Part shown: positions 45,753 through 58,206 of the stretch, piece after piece
Layout: each line of letters starts with the position of its first letter
How positions within the stretch are numbered: position 1 is the stretch's first letter
NCBI GenBank assembly: GCA_003586115.2
Contig: QVOM02000053.1
Span: 4,560,700-4,624,699, forward strand
Direction: 5' to 3'
Source: Salvator merianae
Taxonomy: Eukaryota > Chordata > Lepidosauria > Squamata > Teiidae
Length of the DNA stretch: 64,000 bases
Translations under genes and position numbers: made by a program
The notes under the pieces: generated by a model
What the model was told of the DNA's origin: nothing
Databases searched by the model: none
The model's input: the letters and a program-made list of their open reading frames with translations, nothing else

Positions 45753-46849
45753 ATTGGAAAGAGGCACAACTATTCCTAACAGCAGAAAGGTGACCCAGGC
45801 GTTGTCAATTGCTACGAAGAAAGCTAAAGCTGAGGAAAAATAATAATAAATAACTAGTTGGGGTGGGGGGAAACCTAGATGAAAAGTAGATGGGAAATAA
45901 ATTAATAACCAGTGGATGCTTTAGAATATAATTATCAGAAAGAAAACACTTTGTTTAGCATACTTTATGTTAATAGAGGGCTAGCAAGGCCCACTGTGCA
46001 TAATTTAGCTGAACAATTGATACAACATTTTAATACTTATATAGATACATATATGATTACAACTACAAGGGAAGAAAGAGAACTAAACACAGGAGAGTTC
46101 ATAATAAGTGCACGTGAACTCTGAAGGCCTAATTACATCACGGGGGAGGGCAGTTACTGCTGATTCAAGCAGAAAATTGGGGTAATTTGCTAACAGGTAG
46201 AGCTCCTTTCCAGGTGCAGTAGCATGTATGCAGAAAGGAAGGAAAAGATGCTACAGCATATGCCTTCTGTTCATATCATGGTCCCTGGTATCTCCCTCCC
46301 CTCCACTTTGAATCAGGAGGGTTTTTAGGTTTCTTTTTGAAATGCCCACCATCTGTTAAAGACAGGAGACCAATGCCTGCACAAATACGAAACACGGCCA
46401 GTTAGACCCCCCCCAAAAAATCCAGTGTTTTCTTCCAACTCAGGCAAATTTAATTCTCAGTCACCTGGTGGAAAGTGACACAGTGATGTCATAACCAAAT
46501 GCTCAAGTTGTCCATGAATGCAAGGAGCTCTTCCAGGGGTGTTTGAAGGGCCTTCAGAGATGTCCTTCCCACAGAACAGGATAAAGAACTCTGAGCGCAC
46601 CCACTGACCTCAGGCACTTGCATGGCCATAATGTAGGCACACAGAGGCTGCATGAGAGGCTCAGCAGATGAATCATGCCAAAAATGTCTCATTTGGGGGT
46701 CCATATCTAGCACAACTGGGAACCCCTCTCTATGAAGCTGAGGACCTCAAAGCTTTGAAGATGCTCAACTTTGTAGAGAAAGAGGGGGTGATATGGGTCA
46801 CATGGATATACCCCCCCTTGTGGCAGGAGAAAGTGTTCCATCATTAGGG
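45753..46849. other. No gene seen
   Basis: Contains a 70-codon frame (45912-46124) with no recognised domain. It might belong to the LINE that follows, but this cannot be shown. Confidence 0.35.
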
Positions 46850-47177
46850 CATTACGGATAAAGCTACACCATATCTTGCTGCCTTGAAGCAGCAGGTAAA
46901 TGTTGAGAGATACTGCTTCTTCGCCTTACCATCAAAATTGCGTAAAGCTTTTACAAAAGCCAGATTCAATCAGCTAGACGTCATGATGAAACCTGGGCGT
47001 TACAAGAATATCCCTCATCATGAAAGACTCTGTTTTGTGGGGATGCCATCCTGAAGGATATGCCACACTTTCTATTAGAATGCCATCTATATAACTGCGT
47101 AAGGGACCATTATTTAACTTCTCTTTTAATGAATTTTAACTCACTTAATATCAAAGCCAAAGTGCATATATTGCTCC
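46850..47177 (+). mobile_element. LINE reverse-transcriptase C-terminal remnant
   Basis: The conceptual translation reads 'LRKAFTKARFNQLDVMMKPG', then 'YKNIPHHERLC', and after a 1-bp frameshift near 47036 'DAILKDMPHFLLECHLYNCV'. The C-x-C...H-x4-C spacing is the zinc-binding-like C-terminal tail found in some non-LTR retrotransposons. The clade is not assigned. It is broken by the frameshift and lies directly before a family B insertion. Confidence 0.55.
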
Positions 47178-47430
47178 GGGTGCAAATGTACAGTCATGCT
47201 GTGCGCTGTGGCTGCACCTGGATGATTGTACGATCACGTCTGCATGCTCTGTGGCACTGGTGGTCACCATGGTACTGGCTGGACACTTGGTGAACATCAA
47301 CACTTGGTGAAGAATATCAACATTCGCAGTGGTATCCTGCTCTTATTCAAGTCGAGGGCACCACGGTGCAGATGGTGTCCATGCTGCAGAGTCAATTCAG
47401 TGTTGGAATGGGATAACTCCGAATGTGGGT
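47178..47430 (-). mobile_element. Family B MITE, copy 7, minus orientation
   Basis: 'GGTGCAAATGTACAGTCATG', 'GGTCACCATGGTACTGGCTG' and 'GTGGTATCCTGCTCTTATTC' match the reverse complement of 52330-52620 in order. The outer TIRs are not preserved. Sequence up to 47640 may be more of the same family but is too diverged to call. Confidence 0.6.
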
Positions 47431-48256
47431 TTTCCTGAAAAAGTGTTATATCCTACCTGTCCAGATGCCACCAGTAGCCCCCGCCATCTTGTCTGTGGCC
47501 ACCGTGCATGTGCAGGGCCTGAAGAAGGCAGCCATTCATGTGCAGTGGTGGGAATCACACACTTCCGGGTATTTTGCACTGTCAAAGTACCTGGCTGTGC
47601 ATGGCACTATATTGCACAAACACAATGTGCAATAAGGGGGACAGAGTTGAAGAAGGGGCAGGTAAAAAATGTCCTGACAGGAAAGGAGAGTCAAGACATT
47701 TCACCAACCTTTGCCACTTAAACTATTTACCTGAGGGACCCAGACCAAGTCTCAGAATTATCCATTGTCAAAGCCGAAGAACTGGGCTCTGTTACACCCA
47801 GTTCAGCTAAAAATTCAACTTGGCCCTGACTTGTGGAAAAGAAAAAAGAATATAGAATTAGTGCTTACAAAAGCTGTTGATCGTCAGAAACATCTGACGG
47901 TAATCTGGAGCAAACACTTCCTGTTATTTGATGGAAAATATGTAAAATACCCGGGGTGGAGGGAGGCACCTATCCTTATTTCTAATCTACATTGGTAAAA
48001 ACGCAGGCCAACTCTCAATGACTGGAAGCCATTATTTTTACAGGAAAATAAGCGTGATCACTCACGAGGGTGTGTGTCATCGCCTGATAAAAAGGTGCCC
48101 CGTTGCATTAGCATGCAAGGAGGGCCGTGCATGGAAAGAAAGGGAGTCCGCAGGGGAGGGATGTACCGGTATGTATCATCCTTTCATTATTTGTGGGCAT
48201 TATCTAGTGCCTTGGCATCTGCAGCATTAAGAGGTCTTTTAATTCCAGCTACAAAA
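47431..48256. other. No gene seen; possibly decayed repeat
   Basis: 47431-47640 is G+C-richer with family B-like phrases ('CACCGTGCATGTGCAGGGC'). The rest is unique sequence with a 77-codon frame of unknown meaning (47765-47998). Confidence 0.35.
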
Positions 48257-48282
48257 TGTGTGTGTGTGTGTGTGTGTGTGTG
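48257..48282. repeat. (TG)n microsatellite
   Basis: About 13 uninterrupted TG units. Confidence 0.95.
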
Positions 48283-50520
48283 ATTGCTTTCAGCAATCAA
48301 ACAAATATTCATCCGGGAGTGCCAGATTGAGTCGGGGGGAGGAGGGGGTTGGAAAGAGGAAGGCAAACAAACTGATGATATCTCAGCCTTTCTCTTTCCC
48401 TCCCTTACAAATTATTTCAGGACAACTCCTTCCCAATCCCCTGCGCACTTAAACGGTACGCCTATGATTAACTGCAGATGTATCCAACAGCTTGCATATG
48501 TGGCTAATTTGCTCTGAATTTCCGTGCTCTTTATAACATTAATGATCACTAATAACAAAACAAACCCACACTTTACTGAGTAAGTAATGGGGGAACCGTA
48601 TTATTCTTACCAGGCAAAGGGAGATCAGTCATCCTAAGCAATTCAAAGCGGCCAATATGATAAACAACATATAAATCAATCTCAGCGACGGCATACTCCT
48701 TTTCTTTGTGGAATGATAGAGGCTGGTTGGAAAGGGAGACAGACTTGCACCTATTGCTACGAAATAAAGTCAAGAAAAATCCATGCCCACCTCACCACGT
48801 GGTCTTGCACATATGGTCCTCTGGAACACCTCAGGGCACCGGGCAACCCCACCCTACTCTCCAGTTAGCCCTACAAACATGAACAGTCTCTATGGTTTTC
48901 TGACTCCTCCCTCACATATCACTCTCCACTCCATTTTTGCCAGTAGTATACACAAGCCAAAGCCACTATTGGCCAAGGTTCCGCTGCCTCCCTAGGGCTT
49001 CTAGAAGTACAATTCCAAATAGCTCCTGTCTCTCACGAACGTCATTTCATTTAAAGCGTTACAAATCTCAGGTTGCTTTACAATAACAGTCGTAGAACAC
49101 TCTAATACTTCCTGAAATACATGCTCATCTGCCTACTCTAGACCTTCAGATCTGATGCAGAATGAAAACTCAGAAAAAGAAGGACACTTTTTTTCCTCCA
49201 GACACCTACTCTTCCCTCCACACAAGAGTACTCATTCACCTCTATTGATCTGCTCGTAAGTACACAGATAAGTTAAAGGAATAACTCGTTTACGTCGTAA
49301 TTACTTTGGAAGGTATTGTACAATAGAAACAATAATTGCAGTGACCTGCAAATGCCATCTTTACAGAAGGCACAGAAAAGAGGATCCACTGAGGTAGGTT
49401 CAAAACTGACACGTTAAAGCTGTGCTCAGTAACTCAGGGCAATTCCACACTAACCTGTATTCTGGACCAGCAAGAATATTCAGAGCCTCCCTTCTAAGAT
49501 GGTCCCAAGAACAAGGGGGCAGCATGAAGAAGGGAAGCTCCTAGTCCTCCTGTTGGTCCAGTGGAGCAGCGAGTGCAGAATCACAGTTAGTTCAGTAGCA
49601 CTTGGAAGGGTATCAATACTGGAGCACATCCAACAGCAAGTCTGAATCTGCCCCTGGTTTCCATGTGAAATGGCTGCAAGGCATGTTTGGTTTGAGGGAT
49701 GCTGCCTGGAATGTGAACACTGAGGCTTCGCACACATGAAAACCATTCTTAATATCTCTCTTTCAGCACACAAAGTAAGAGGCTGCTTGCTTGGAAAGAC
49801 CACCCTCAGTTGACTTTTTGGATGACTTGGCTAACGTTTCAGTGCAAACAGAGTAATATACTAATGAACTCAAGTTTGCCTTGCCCATTCTTTATATAAA
49901 AGAAAAAAATAAAATAAAATAAATTCAGGGCCCATATCCAGGAAGCTAATACCAGCAGTATAATTTTAATGCTACTAAATAATCCTTTTATGGCAGGTAA
50001 CATAGTACTATTAGAGCTGAAAAATTGAATTAAAATTAACTGGAGTTTTAATAGTACAAGAATGTTGGAATTTGAGTTGGGAGGGCTGTTAATTATATTT
50101 CCAGGACAGATAATTAAATTATCACTTCCTTTAAAAGGCAGAAGCCTAACATGCAAGACATATCCGAGTTTTTGTTTTGTTTTTAATAGCACAAGTGATT
50201 CCCAAAATTAAATTCTCCCCCCACCCCCGCACCCAAAGTTCATTACAGAAAAGTCTGAGCGGCAAACAGTCACATGATATGTCAAAATATAAATAATACA
50301 AGATGTTTTTCAGCTGGAAGTTTCAATATGTAATCAGAATTTATTGAGAGGATGGAAGCTAAGGGGAATACTAAAAAGGGCTAGCCATCCGCAAGCAGGC
50401 AGATTCATTTGCTGTTTCACACTGATTAGTCTTCCTTGTTACTCGGAAGATGCACGTCGGGAGAAAAAGAGGCACACCAGTGGCATTTCACACATTCTAC
50501 AAGATAATATATTGTAAATT
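48283..50520. other. About 2.2 kb unique, possible regulatory stretches
   Basis: No window repeats. 49230-49400 and 50220-50420 are A/T-rich with retained CpGs ('TTTACGTCGTAATTAC') and no frames, the kind of texture seen in conserved non-coding DNA. That is only a suggestion. Confidence 0.3.
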
Positions 50521-50567
50521 TTCCTTCCTTCCTTCCTTCCTTCCTTCCTTCCTTCCTTCCTTCCTTC
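50521..50567. repeat. (TTCC)n microsatellite
   Basis: About 11 uninterrupted TTCC units. Confidence 0.95.
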
Positions 50568-51079
50568 TTTCAATTTAGCCTGGGCTGCCTTTGAACTACT
50601 AAATAGTATGGACCTATCTTGACCTGGTACTGCACATAAGATTTGCCCTCTGCTTCACGAAATGAACCATAAATTTGCAAAAAAAAAAATAAAAAAAAAA
50701 TGTATGTAGGCTTTATCAAATACAAATCTGTGACTTTTTCTGCTGGTGCGGTAAGATATCCAAAAATATACCACCAGCCTTCTCCCAATGCATTATGTGC
50801 GTTTCCCAACAACCTAAGCAGCAGCCACCCTATGAATGGCCATATATCAATTTCTCTCAGTCCCTTTCGCTAATCGGAGCCAGCTATATGCATCATGGGA
50901 TTTCTGTGCAAGGAATTGGCTTTGTGCCCCGCACAGCAGTATCCCCCGTTAGCGCTATTCAAAGCACTCTATTAAAATGCTCAAACGGCCCTTCAGTGTC
51001 GTGAGAAACCCTGCTTCTTCACATTTCAGACGATCTGTTGGCATTTGCCCGCCCTTCAAGATCCCACCAGTGTATCCTG
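50568..51079. other. No gene seen
   Basis: Unique, with an interrupted A-run at 50680-50700. Confidence 0.4.
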
Positions 51080-51207
51080 GGCTACTTCCAGATCTCACTT
51101 ACCTATCCCGCTCTATTTGGATATTCCGAAATAAAGAGCTCCCAGGAGTGCTTTATTCTAGAACATTCCAATATAGTGGAACAAGCAAGTGATGTCTGGA
51201 TGTAGCC
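51080..51207. mobile_element. Family D palindromic MITE, copy 3
   Basis: Left GGCTACTTCCAGATCTCAC and right GTGATGTCTGGATGTAGCC are inverted repeats. 'TCTATTTGGATATTCCG' pairs with 'GAACATTCCAATATAGTGGA'. 128 bp. Flanking triplets CTG and ATG match at two of three positions. Confidence 0.75.
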
Positions 51208-51331
51208 ATGGTTTCCAACGATGTTTGCAACACATCTATTGCTTCTTCACCCCTTTAAGCACCACCCCTTGTGGCTTCCCTGCACTGCAGCCATCAAGAA
51301 GCAAGATCCTGAGAGATATGCCTCTATCTAT

Positions 51332-51486
51332 GGCCCTTTCTGCACTGGGCCTTATTCTGAATTATATCCCAGAATAGGGACCTGCCATCCACATGCTGGT
51401 GCAGGCAATGCATATGTATATGTATGTGTATCATCTACATATCTATATAAATTCATATCTGCCTCTACATGTGAAGCAGAAAGGCC
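51332..51486. mobile_element. Family A MITE, copy 4, right arm rearranged
   Basis: The left arm GGCCCTTTCTGCACTGGGCC plus 'TATATCCCAGAATAGGGACC' is well kept. The right half has been replaced by an A/T-rich ATGTAT-type stretch and only 'GCAGAAAGGCC' remains at the end. Confidence 0.65.
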
Positions 51487-52304
51487 CTCAGTGCTAAGTA
51501 CAAGGATCAAAAAGTTCCAGCTTATATGTTTTTTTTCACCACATCCCCTGCCTAACATTTTGTGAATGGAGTCAACGACACACTTCCTGACCTCTATATA
51601 GTCAGCCATGTGCCTAAAGATTGTGTGAATCCCTAGTGCATGTAACCAGATAGGTGGTCTTCTGCTACCAGACCTCAGTATACACTCTTCCCTTTTCCTG
51701 TAATTGTGATCGAAAAATTCTGTGTCTCTACACCAATCACATTTTTGACTACTCTTCTCCACTAAAAAAGGAAACAAAGAAGCAGGTGCCTGCAAACATA
51801 AAATCATCAAGGATGGGCTATAAACTTCACCTGTGACATGCATGGTGGTTGTTTGCTTGCAAGGCATTTATTAGAACGGAAAAGCAACATCGAGTAGCCT
51901 TGCTCACCTGCAGTCTCATTTTACATTTGTAAACTGGGCTATGACTAATTGAAATGCACTCAGACTTCTCAGACTCTTCACCTTCGCGCTTTGAAGTTCA
52001 AGCACAAAAAGAGAAAGGAAAACCATTTTGATAGCAAGCCATCTCTGGATCAGGATAGCCGTAACTGATGTACAGAAGTCAGAGCTCATTGGGAAGACAT
52101 CTGACCTACATTGAGTTAGATCAGTTCAGGCGAGTCACTGCTACTATTTGTTGCAGGGAGACAGCATTTTGGATTTTCAACCAACTTTGAATTTACCCAA
52201 TTTAATTCCAGTTTATCTAATTGAAATCTTCTGAGAGGTGTGGAAGCTAGAACCCACAGCATTTGTCTGTATGTTTGACCTATCTGGTGAGCTACCAGGA
52301 TAAT
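51487..52304. other. No gene seen
   Basis: Unique sequence. The 171-codon minus-strand frame (51352-51867) runs into family A and has no recognised domain. Confidence 0.4.
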
Positions 52305-52789
52305 GGGCATTTTTGCACTTTCAATGTTAGAACAGGATAACTATCCTGTTCTAATGTGGAACGGACCAGGCGGCGCAGTCACTGTCCACACTGTGGGGCC
52401 CTAGACTGGAACAGCAGCAGGATACCAGCATTCGCACTGCAAGTGCTTGTGTCCTGCTCCTGATCTTCACCATGACAGTGGCCACGAAGTGTCTGGCCAC
52501 TGCCATGGTGACTGACAGCACTGTGGATTGTGCAGGCAAATGTAGGCGCAATCATACAATTGCACAGGCGCAGGCATGGCAAGGTGTGCAGTCATGCATT
52601 TGCACCTGGAAGTGGGTGCAGGTGCACTTGACTGGGAGCAGGCTACCTGCTCCTGATCAAGTTGTGGTCCACAGTTTTGACTGGAAGCAAGTGTAGGCTG
52701 CTCCTGGTTGCATGGGCCACCACGCAGTGCAGACTCACTTGCCTAGTGAGCAGGTAGATGCTCACTAGGCAAAAAGTGCAAACAGGCCC
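52305..52789 (+). mobile_element. Family B MITE, copy 8, longest, three hairpins
   Basis: Left end GGGCATTTTTGCACTTTC, right end AAGTGCAAACAGGCCC. Flanks AAT and AAA match at two of three positions. Three hairpins are visible: a perfect 13-bp stem (52327-52339 with 52342-52354), a perfect 8-bp stem (52635-52642 with 52646-52653), and a perfect 14-bp stem (52739-52752 with 52759-52772). Length 485 bp. No transposase. Confidence 0.85.
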
Positions 52790-53780
52790 AAAGTTTCAAG
52801 ACACCTTCCTGGTACTCAAGTACTCCTAGGAGCTAGACTTGCACAACCTAACAAAGCTGTTCTAACTCTTTCTAAAGAGGCAGGCAGATACAGGGTGCTC
52901 TTGTTTGGATTAGGTCTTCACCAAAGCAACAAGACCTTACATTTCCAGTGTGTTTCTATGCATTTCCAGTACTGAGTCTTGCATTAGTTCTTCTAGTCAG
53001 TTCTTGATTTTTTTTTGCATGATTTCCTACATTCAATCAAGATGCCAATACGCTTTTGGTTAAGACTGAATTTGATCTCCGAGCTTTTTTATTTGAATAT
53101 CATAAGGTAACGTACTACTTGGGACACAGTGTGCTTCAATTTAAACAAGTGCCACCAATGTTTTCAACCCATGGCAGCACAGGGGACCTCCCCAAGTCAA
53201 CTTCGTACACTTGGGTGCCACGTTGACAGTCCTTAAGATTGTGTGCTCTAGAAACCAAGGATTCGAACGAAATTCTGAGAGCGTGTATTAGATTTCTAAA
53301 GAGACAGGACTTGTAGAACAGAGCTTGGACCTTTCACCAGAGTGTATTGATTGTGGAATTTCTGCAATCAATGCACTTTAATTTAGCTAGCATAGAGTGT
53401 CTACAAATGCTCTCTAACCCCCTAACAATTATATATGGACATAGGTTCAAGATCAGTGAATGCTCACAGAATGTTCCAGTTGCCTTTAAAAATAAATAGG
53501 CCAACATGACATATATATATATTTCAGGGTCCTGGAAGCTGTCCATTCACCCAGCCAGGAAAGCTAAAAGGAGGGCTATAGATCTGATCTTCCTCTTTGG
53601 CTATGTGGCATTGTGCATAGTAGAACAGGCTGGCTTGGTTTCAGCTCCTTTGTGGTGAAGGCCACGGAGGCGTCTCAACCTGTCACAGCTAATGGGTTTT
53701 GCTATGGATGCCAAAGCATAACATGTTGAGAGCATTTGGAAGGGGGAAGGCTTAAGGAATCCAAAGTATTGGCATTTCAA
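52790..53780. other. No gene seen
   Basis: Unique, with a short TA run at 53511-53523. Confidence 0.4.
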
Positions 53781-53783
53781 GGA

Positions 53784-53843
<60 letters not shown>

Positions 53844-53845
53844 AA
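53781..53845. repeat. (GAAA)n microsatellite
   Basis: About 16 uninterrupted GAAA units, all purine on the plus strand. Confidence 0.95.
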
Positions 53846-54216
53846 AGCAACTTATGTATCTTTCTGAAGCTCTGCAAATACTGGAAGAGACCACTTCTGA
53901 TGATATAGTAAATGAAATAACTTAGGTGAGGGAGGAGGAAAAAGTGTAAAAAGTTTTCCTAAGTAATGCAAAATCATTAGACTGTCTTGCCAGATATGCA
54001 TTTTTTAAATGAGAACAGCAATAATAGAAAATTAGATTCCTTTACTTATTTGGGGAATTCTGGTTAACACTGATTGACATGCAAGGTGGCCCACTTTTAT
54101 AAACAGCATATGTACTTGCAAATGATGCTTTTGTAGTGGGCACAAGGCAATGACCAAATATGAATTATTCTGTCAGCAAGAAGCTTCCTTTCCCAACATA
54201 GTTATACTAGAGATTT
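53846..54216. other. No gene seen
   Basis: A/T-rich unique sequence. Confidence 0.4.
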
Positions 54217-54240
54217 AAAAAAAAAAAAAAAAAAAAAAAA
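54217..54240. repeat. Poly(A) run, 24 bp
   Basis: Uninterrupted A24. Confidence 0.9.
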
Positions 54241-54479
54241 CAGAGAAAAGATCTGGTAAAATGCCCAGCCATTCATTATCACCTTTTTCTGCTGAAAAAA
54301 TTATCTTTAGATCCAATCAAAATGGAAACCATTTTTTTACATTTTTCTAGCACACATGACCAGTTTTGTCTCTTTTTCCTTTTGTCATTATCTTTGAATC
54401 TTTTCCTTTATCCTCAGATGAAAAACAAAACAAAACACTGCTGAATGAACTTCTTTCATTCATTCTATTTATATTACAC

Positions 54480-54496
54480 TTTTTTTTTTTTTTTTT
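54480..54496. repeat. Poly(T) run
   Basis: Uninterrupted run of 17 T. Confidence 0.9.
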
Positions 54497-54532
54497 AAGA
54501 TGCCAAGGGATATGATATACAAATTTATCAAA

Positions 54533-54590
54533 GGCACTTTCTGCACAAACCCTTAATTCAGATTCAGGGCCTACCTAGTAAGAACAGACC
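54533..54590 (+). mobile_element. Family A left-arm fragment
   Basis: 'GGCACTTTCTGCAC' followed by 'CCTTAATTCAGATT' and 'CAGGGCCTACC' resembles the left arm of family A. No right arm was found. Confidence 0.4.
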
Positions 54591-55154
54591 CAACGCTGGA
54601 TTCTGCATAAACTTTTCTATCATGCAGAACAAGAAAACAGTATTTACTGAGTCAAAAGCTTTCCGCTTAAGTGCTAGGCAGAGGACCAATAAATCCTCAG
54701 TAGAATTAATAACTAAAAATCTTAAAAGCTTTAACAGGAAATATTTAATATGTAGTTTTTTGGTGAAGAACTAAATTACAATATAATTACATTTCTCGAA
54801 GGTTCTCCAGTATTATAGTGACATAAAGATGTCACATAAATTTGTGGGTCTGCTCTCTTGCCATCGCTGAAGTGTTTTTGTTTTCTGATGCTATGCCATA
54901 ACTCGAACCACTGAATGGAAAAAAAAATCTATTTTTTAATAGTGCAGGATGAGGACAAGATAACAGTTTTAGCAGTATGCCCTACTCTGAACTATCAGAA
55001 TTACTAACTTAGACCATTTGCCTTTGGAAGAAGGTAGAAAATTGCATTGGACTTTTCAGAAGAAAGGAGGAATATGAATATCATAAATCAATAAATTATG
55101 AATATAAAAAGAATTGTCATGTTAGCTTGCCCAAAACACAGTATATTTTCAAAA
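54591..55154. other. No gene seen
   Basis: A/T-rich unique sequence. Confidence 0.4.
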
Positions 55155-55215
55155 TGAAAATATGTATTTGTTTCTTTATTTAAAATATTTATATACTGCT
55201 TCCTATTAAAATATA
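55155..55215 (-). mobile_element. Possible LINE 3' tail
   Basis: On the minus strand 'GGAAGCAGTATATAAATATT' followed by TTAAATAAAG is the stereotyped end of several vertebrate LINEs. The rest is not recognisable. Confidence 0.35.
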
Positions 55216-55310
55216 ATCTCGAAGTGATTTAAAAAAAAACTATGAAAAATAAAAGCAACTAAAATCATTGCAGTTTTATAAAAACATTATTAAAATTAAG
55301 GATGGGGAAA

Positions 55311-55337
55311 ACACTCACTCACTCACTCACTCACTCA
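55311..55337. repeat. (ACTC)n microsatellite
   Basis: About 6-7 ACTC units. Confidence 0.9.
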
Positions 55338-55864
55338 GGAAAGACCTAGGTTAAAAGAAAATAAATCTTACTCTGAAAAATCTTAGAATTTTACAAAGAG
55401 AGTTCTCAGTGATCGCTGTTGAGGAAATGGGAATCAAATTGATCGACTTGAATCAGCTAATAAACCTGGAAAATCGATAGTATTTGAGAAAATGGTTAGC
55501 ATTTGATAGAGAGGACATCTGGGGGCAATCGTGTTGATGGCCTGTTGTGCTTCTGTATTCCACAAATTCACAAGGGCCCTGATAGGATCACTGGATCTGT
55601 CTGGTTCCTGGGAATTTCCCCAGACGATTAAGAATTCCATCCGAATTCATAAGTCTCCAAGACAGGACCATCTTAATGGTCCTCCACCCTTGTGGTAGTT
55701 GCATGAAACAACCATCCTCAGGGCAAGTGCTGGAATAAGTCTTTGTGCCAAGGTATTTAGATAGAACAAAACAAACAAAAACACACACTTTTATAGACTG
55801 TGGTTTAAAGGATTTTTAGTGGATGGTATTGTATATGATTCCATACTAAATATGTGTACAAATG
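55338..55864. other. No gene seen
   Basis: Unique A/T-rich sequence. Confidence 0.4.
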
Positions 55865-56168
55865 AAAATTGTGTGTTCAGATGGCCTTCGAACCAAACAT
55901 ATATTTGTTCACTTTGGTGAACCATTTAATTGGAAAAAGAAAAAGAAAAACAAAACACAGTTGTTCATATTCAATTTCAAGCTTGTTGAAAAAAGACATT
56001 TTTTTTCTTCCATTGAAAAAACCCTTTTTGGGGGCAAAACTACAGCAAACATGAACTGTTTGGTCAAATTGTTTTGAGTTTGTGAGCAGGAGACTGATTC
56101 GGTTTGATCAAATTTCTGGATACGTGCCACACGTTCAGTTCAATGCGAACATCCGTGAACATGCACTG
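55865..56168. mobile_element. Family G palindromic element
   Basis: The left part has 'TTCGAACCAAACATATATTT', and the right part has 'GACTGATTCGGTTTGATC' with 'CGTGAACATGCACTG'. 'TTCTTCCATTGAAAAAACCC' resembles, in inverted sense, 'CCCCAATGGAAAAATAAT' at 21463. Ends decayed. Confidence 0.5.
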
Positions 56169-56937
56169 TTTTATCAAATTTTCAAACACAACTGAACTTT
56201 GCAAACCTCTTTTCCCTACTTTTTATCTACAAGATGTTTAACTGAAAGCTGCTTAAAAAAATTACACACTGACTCGTATCTAAGAAAGGTTTAAATATTT
56301 TTGGGAGGAGATATTGAGCAAGAATTGAGTTGCTAATTAAGGGCTGTATCTCTTCGTTAATCCACAAGCTCTATCTAGGCTTTTCAGAATTAGATTTTTA
56401 TTAGCAAATAGCAATAAATACCCTTAAGATTTATATCTGTAGATAACAGCAAGTGTCATTTCCACACACACAAACACACGTACACACATACCTCAGCCAG
56501 TGAAATAACAACACAAATTAATAATATTTGAAGGCATCCTAATTAATAAAGGCAAATAAGGATCTGAAAATCTACCTATGCGTAACAGGAATAGATACCA
56601 CACTAGCTTTCTAAACAGCGAAATCTGTCACCAGCCTCTGCAGAGCATTAGTATAAAGATATTAAGGAGAATGCTACCCATACTAGACTCTTTCTGAAGG
56701 CTGGTGGAATGTAACCCTGTTAAGGTCAGTGGTGAACTAAAGGCTCTGGACTCTCACAACTATTTAATGACAGCAGGAGACAGATTATCAGGTCATTATT
56801 TTTCTTTGCACAGCTGTTCTCCTCCATTCATTATATATTCATTCAGGAAACCGTGAAACTGAAGTCCTAAGGCAAGTTCTCAAGAATCAGGTTACAACAG
56901 CATCATACTGGCAGGTTGAAAGATCAGCTCCTGCGGT
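56169..56937. other. No gene seen; possible regulatory A/T-rich part
   Basis: 56330-56700 is repeat-free apart from a degenerate CA tract (56464-56490), is rich in ATTAG/TAATT cores and has no frame. Enhancer-like texture only. Confidence 0.3.
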
Positions 56938-57014
56938 CTTCCTTCCCTTCCTTCCTTCCTTCCTTCCTTCCTTCCTTCCTTCCCTCCCTCCCTCCCTCCC
57001 TCCCTCCCTCCCTC
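56938..57014. repeat. (TTCC)n then (TCCC)n compound microsatellite
   Basis: About 77 bp pure pyrimidine. TTCC units switch to TCCC units near 56981. Confidence 0.95.
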
Positions 57015-58095
57015 AACTCTCTAGACTTGCCTTCAAATGCTAATCCTTGGAGCTCGATTTGGGTTTTAGTGGATGGTTGTTCGCATCTTAAATCATCAGC
57101 ACAGCTGAAGTGCATCATGTCAGGCTTAGCAAAGATGATAGATAAGACATGGAGCTCTAGCAGGCCACAGTGGGCCATGGGTTTACGGAGTCCATGGCAA
57201 ATGTGGGATTTTTGACACATTTTTGACACAAGTGAAATGTGACAGAGCAAAATGTGCCCTTGGATCCTGTTTGCAAGCAAGAAGGAGACTGCAGTATCGC
57301 AGCCAGACAGTTACCCCTTTCTCTCCCAGATCCAACGGGGAAATGAGGATGCCTTCTTCCTCTGAAGCCTGAGATTCATGCATCTGCAGGCCATAGACAG
57401 TCAGTAACAAGAAGGGGGAAAAATAGTAACAAGAAGGAATTGTTTGCCCATCATAATGGTTCTTCTCATCAAAGTAGTAGCTTACAACATGCTAAAGTAA
57501 AACAGAGTTCTGTCAGCCAACGTGCTAGGCTACAGAGGATCAGTTTCACAAGCAAGGACACCTTTCTATTTCTTTCTTGTGGGTGGCAACCAAGAATTCC
57601 GTGTCTGACTGTTCCCTTCAAGGAGCGCCTGCCTTCAGGCCTCCATATTCTGCTCTTTAATGCCAGGCTGACATCTCAAAAATCCTTGGCCTATGGTCAC
57701 TGGGTTGGGAAGATAAAGATGAATGTGGTATATTTCTCCCTGGGGTACATCCCAACTCACAAGTGCATTCCATATTAGCTCCTGAGGCACCAAAACTCTA
57801 CCTTAGTATAGTATAGTAATTGGGTCTTAAATTTTGTGTTGAATACTCTAGTTGTTGCTGGAACATAGCACTACAGAGGAGGTCTCAGCTTTCTGAATAG
57901 CAGATTTTGCGTGAGGAAGCCATGAAAAACTATACCCAAACATGGAAAGGTTTTCATCCGTCTAATCCTTTGGTGGTGATGGACCAGGTATGGTTGATGG
58001 TTTTCTTTGTTTTCTTTTTCCCCCAAACCAACATTTTTAGATTTACTTCTATTTATCTGCAACTTGTTCCTTGAATGATGCATAACAAAAGAAGA
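57015..58095. other. No gene seen
   Basis: Unique sequence; short frames without domains. Confidence 0.4.
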
Positions 58096-58206
58096 CAGCA
58101 GAAATAGATAATGGCAGAAAGAAAACAGTTTTGTCACTTTCCCGATGTGTTCTCTCACTCTGAAAGTGAACTGAAGCTGGATTAAAACTTAGGTGTCGAC
58201 AGACCC
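58096..58206. mobile_element. Family C MITE, copy 3, right half
   Basis: 'TCTCTCACTCTGAAAGTG' and 'GAAGCTGGATTAAAACTTAG' with end 'GGTGTCGACAGACCC' match the right half of 40036-40430. The left TIR is not seen. It provides the unoccupied version of the site used by family A at 40 kb. Confidence 0.7.

Noticed and set aside
51352..51867. 171-codon minus frame
   Set aside because: Runs into a family A MITE and an ATGTAT-rich stretch; no recognised domain.
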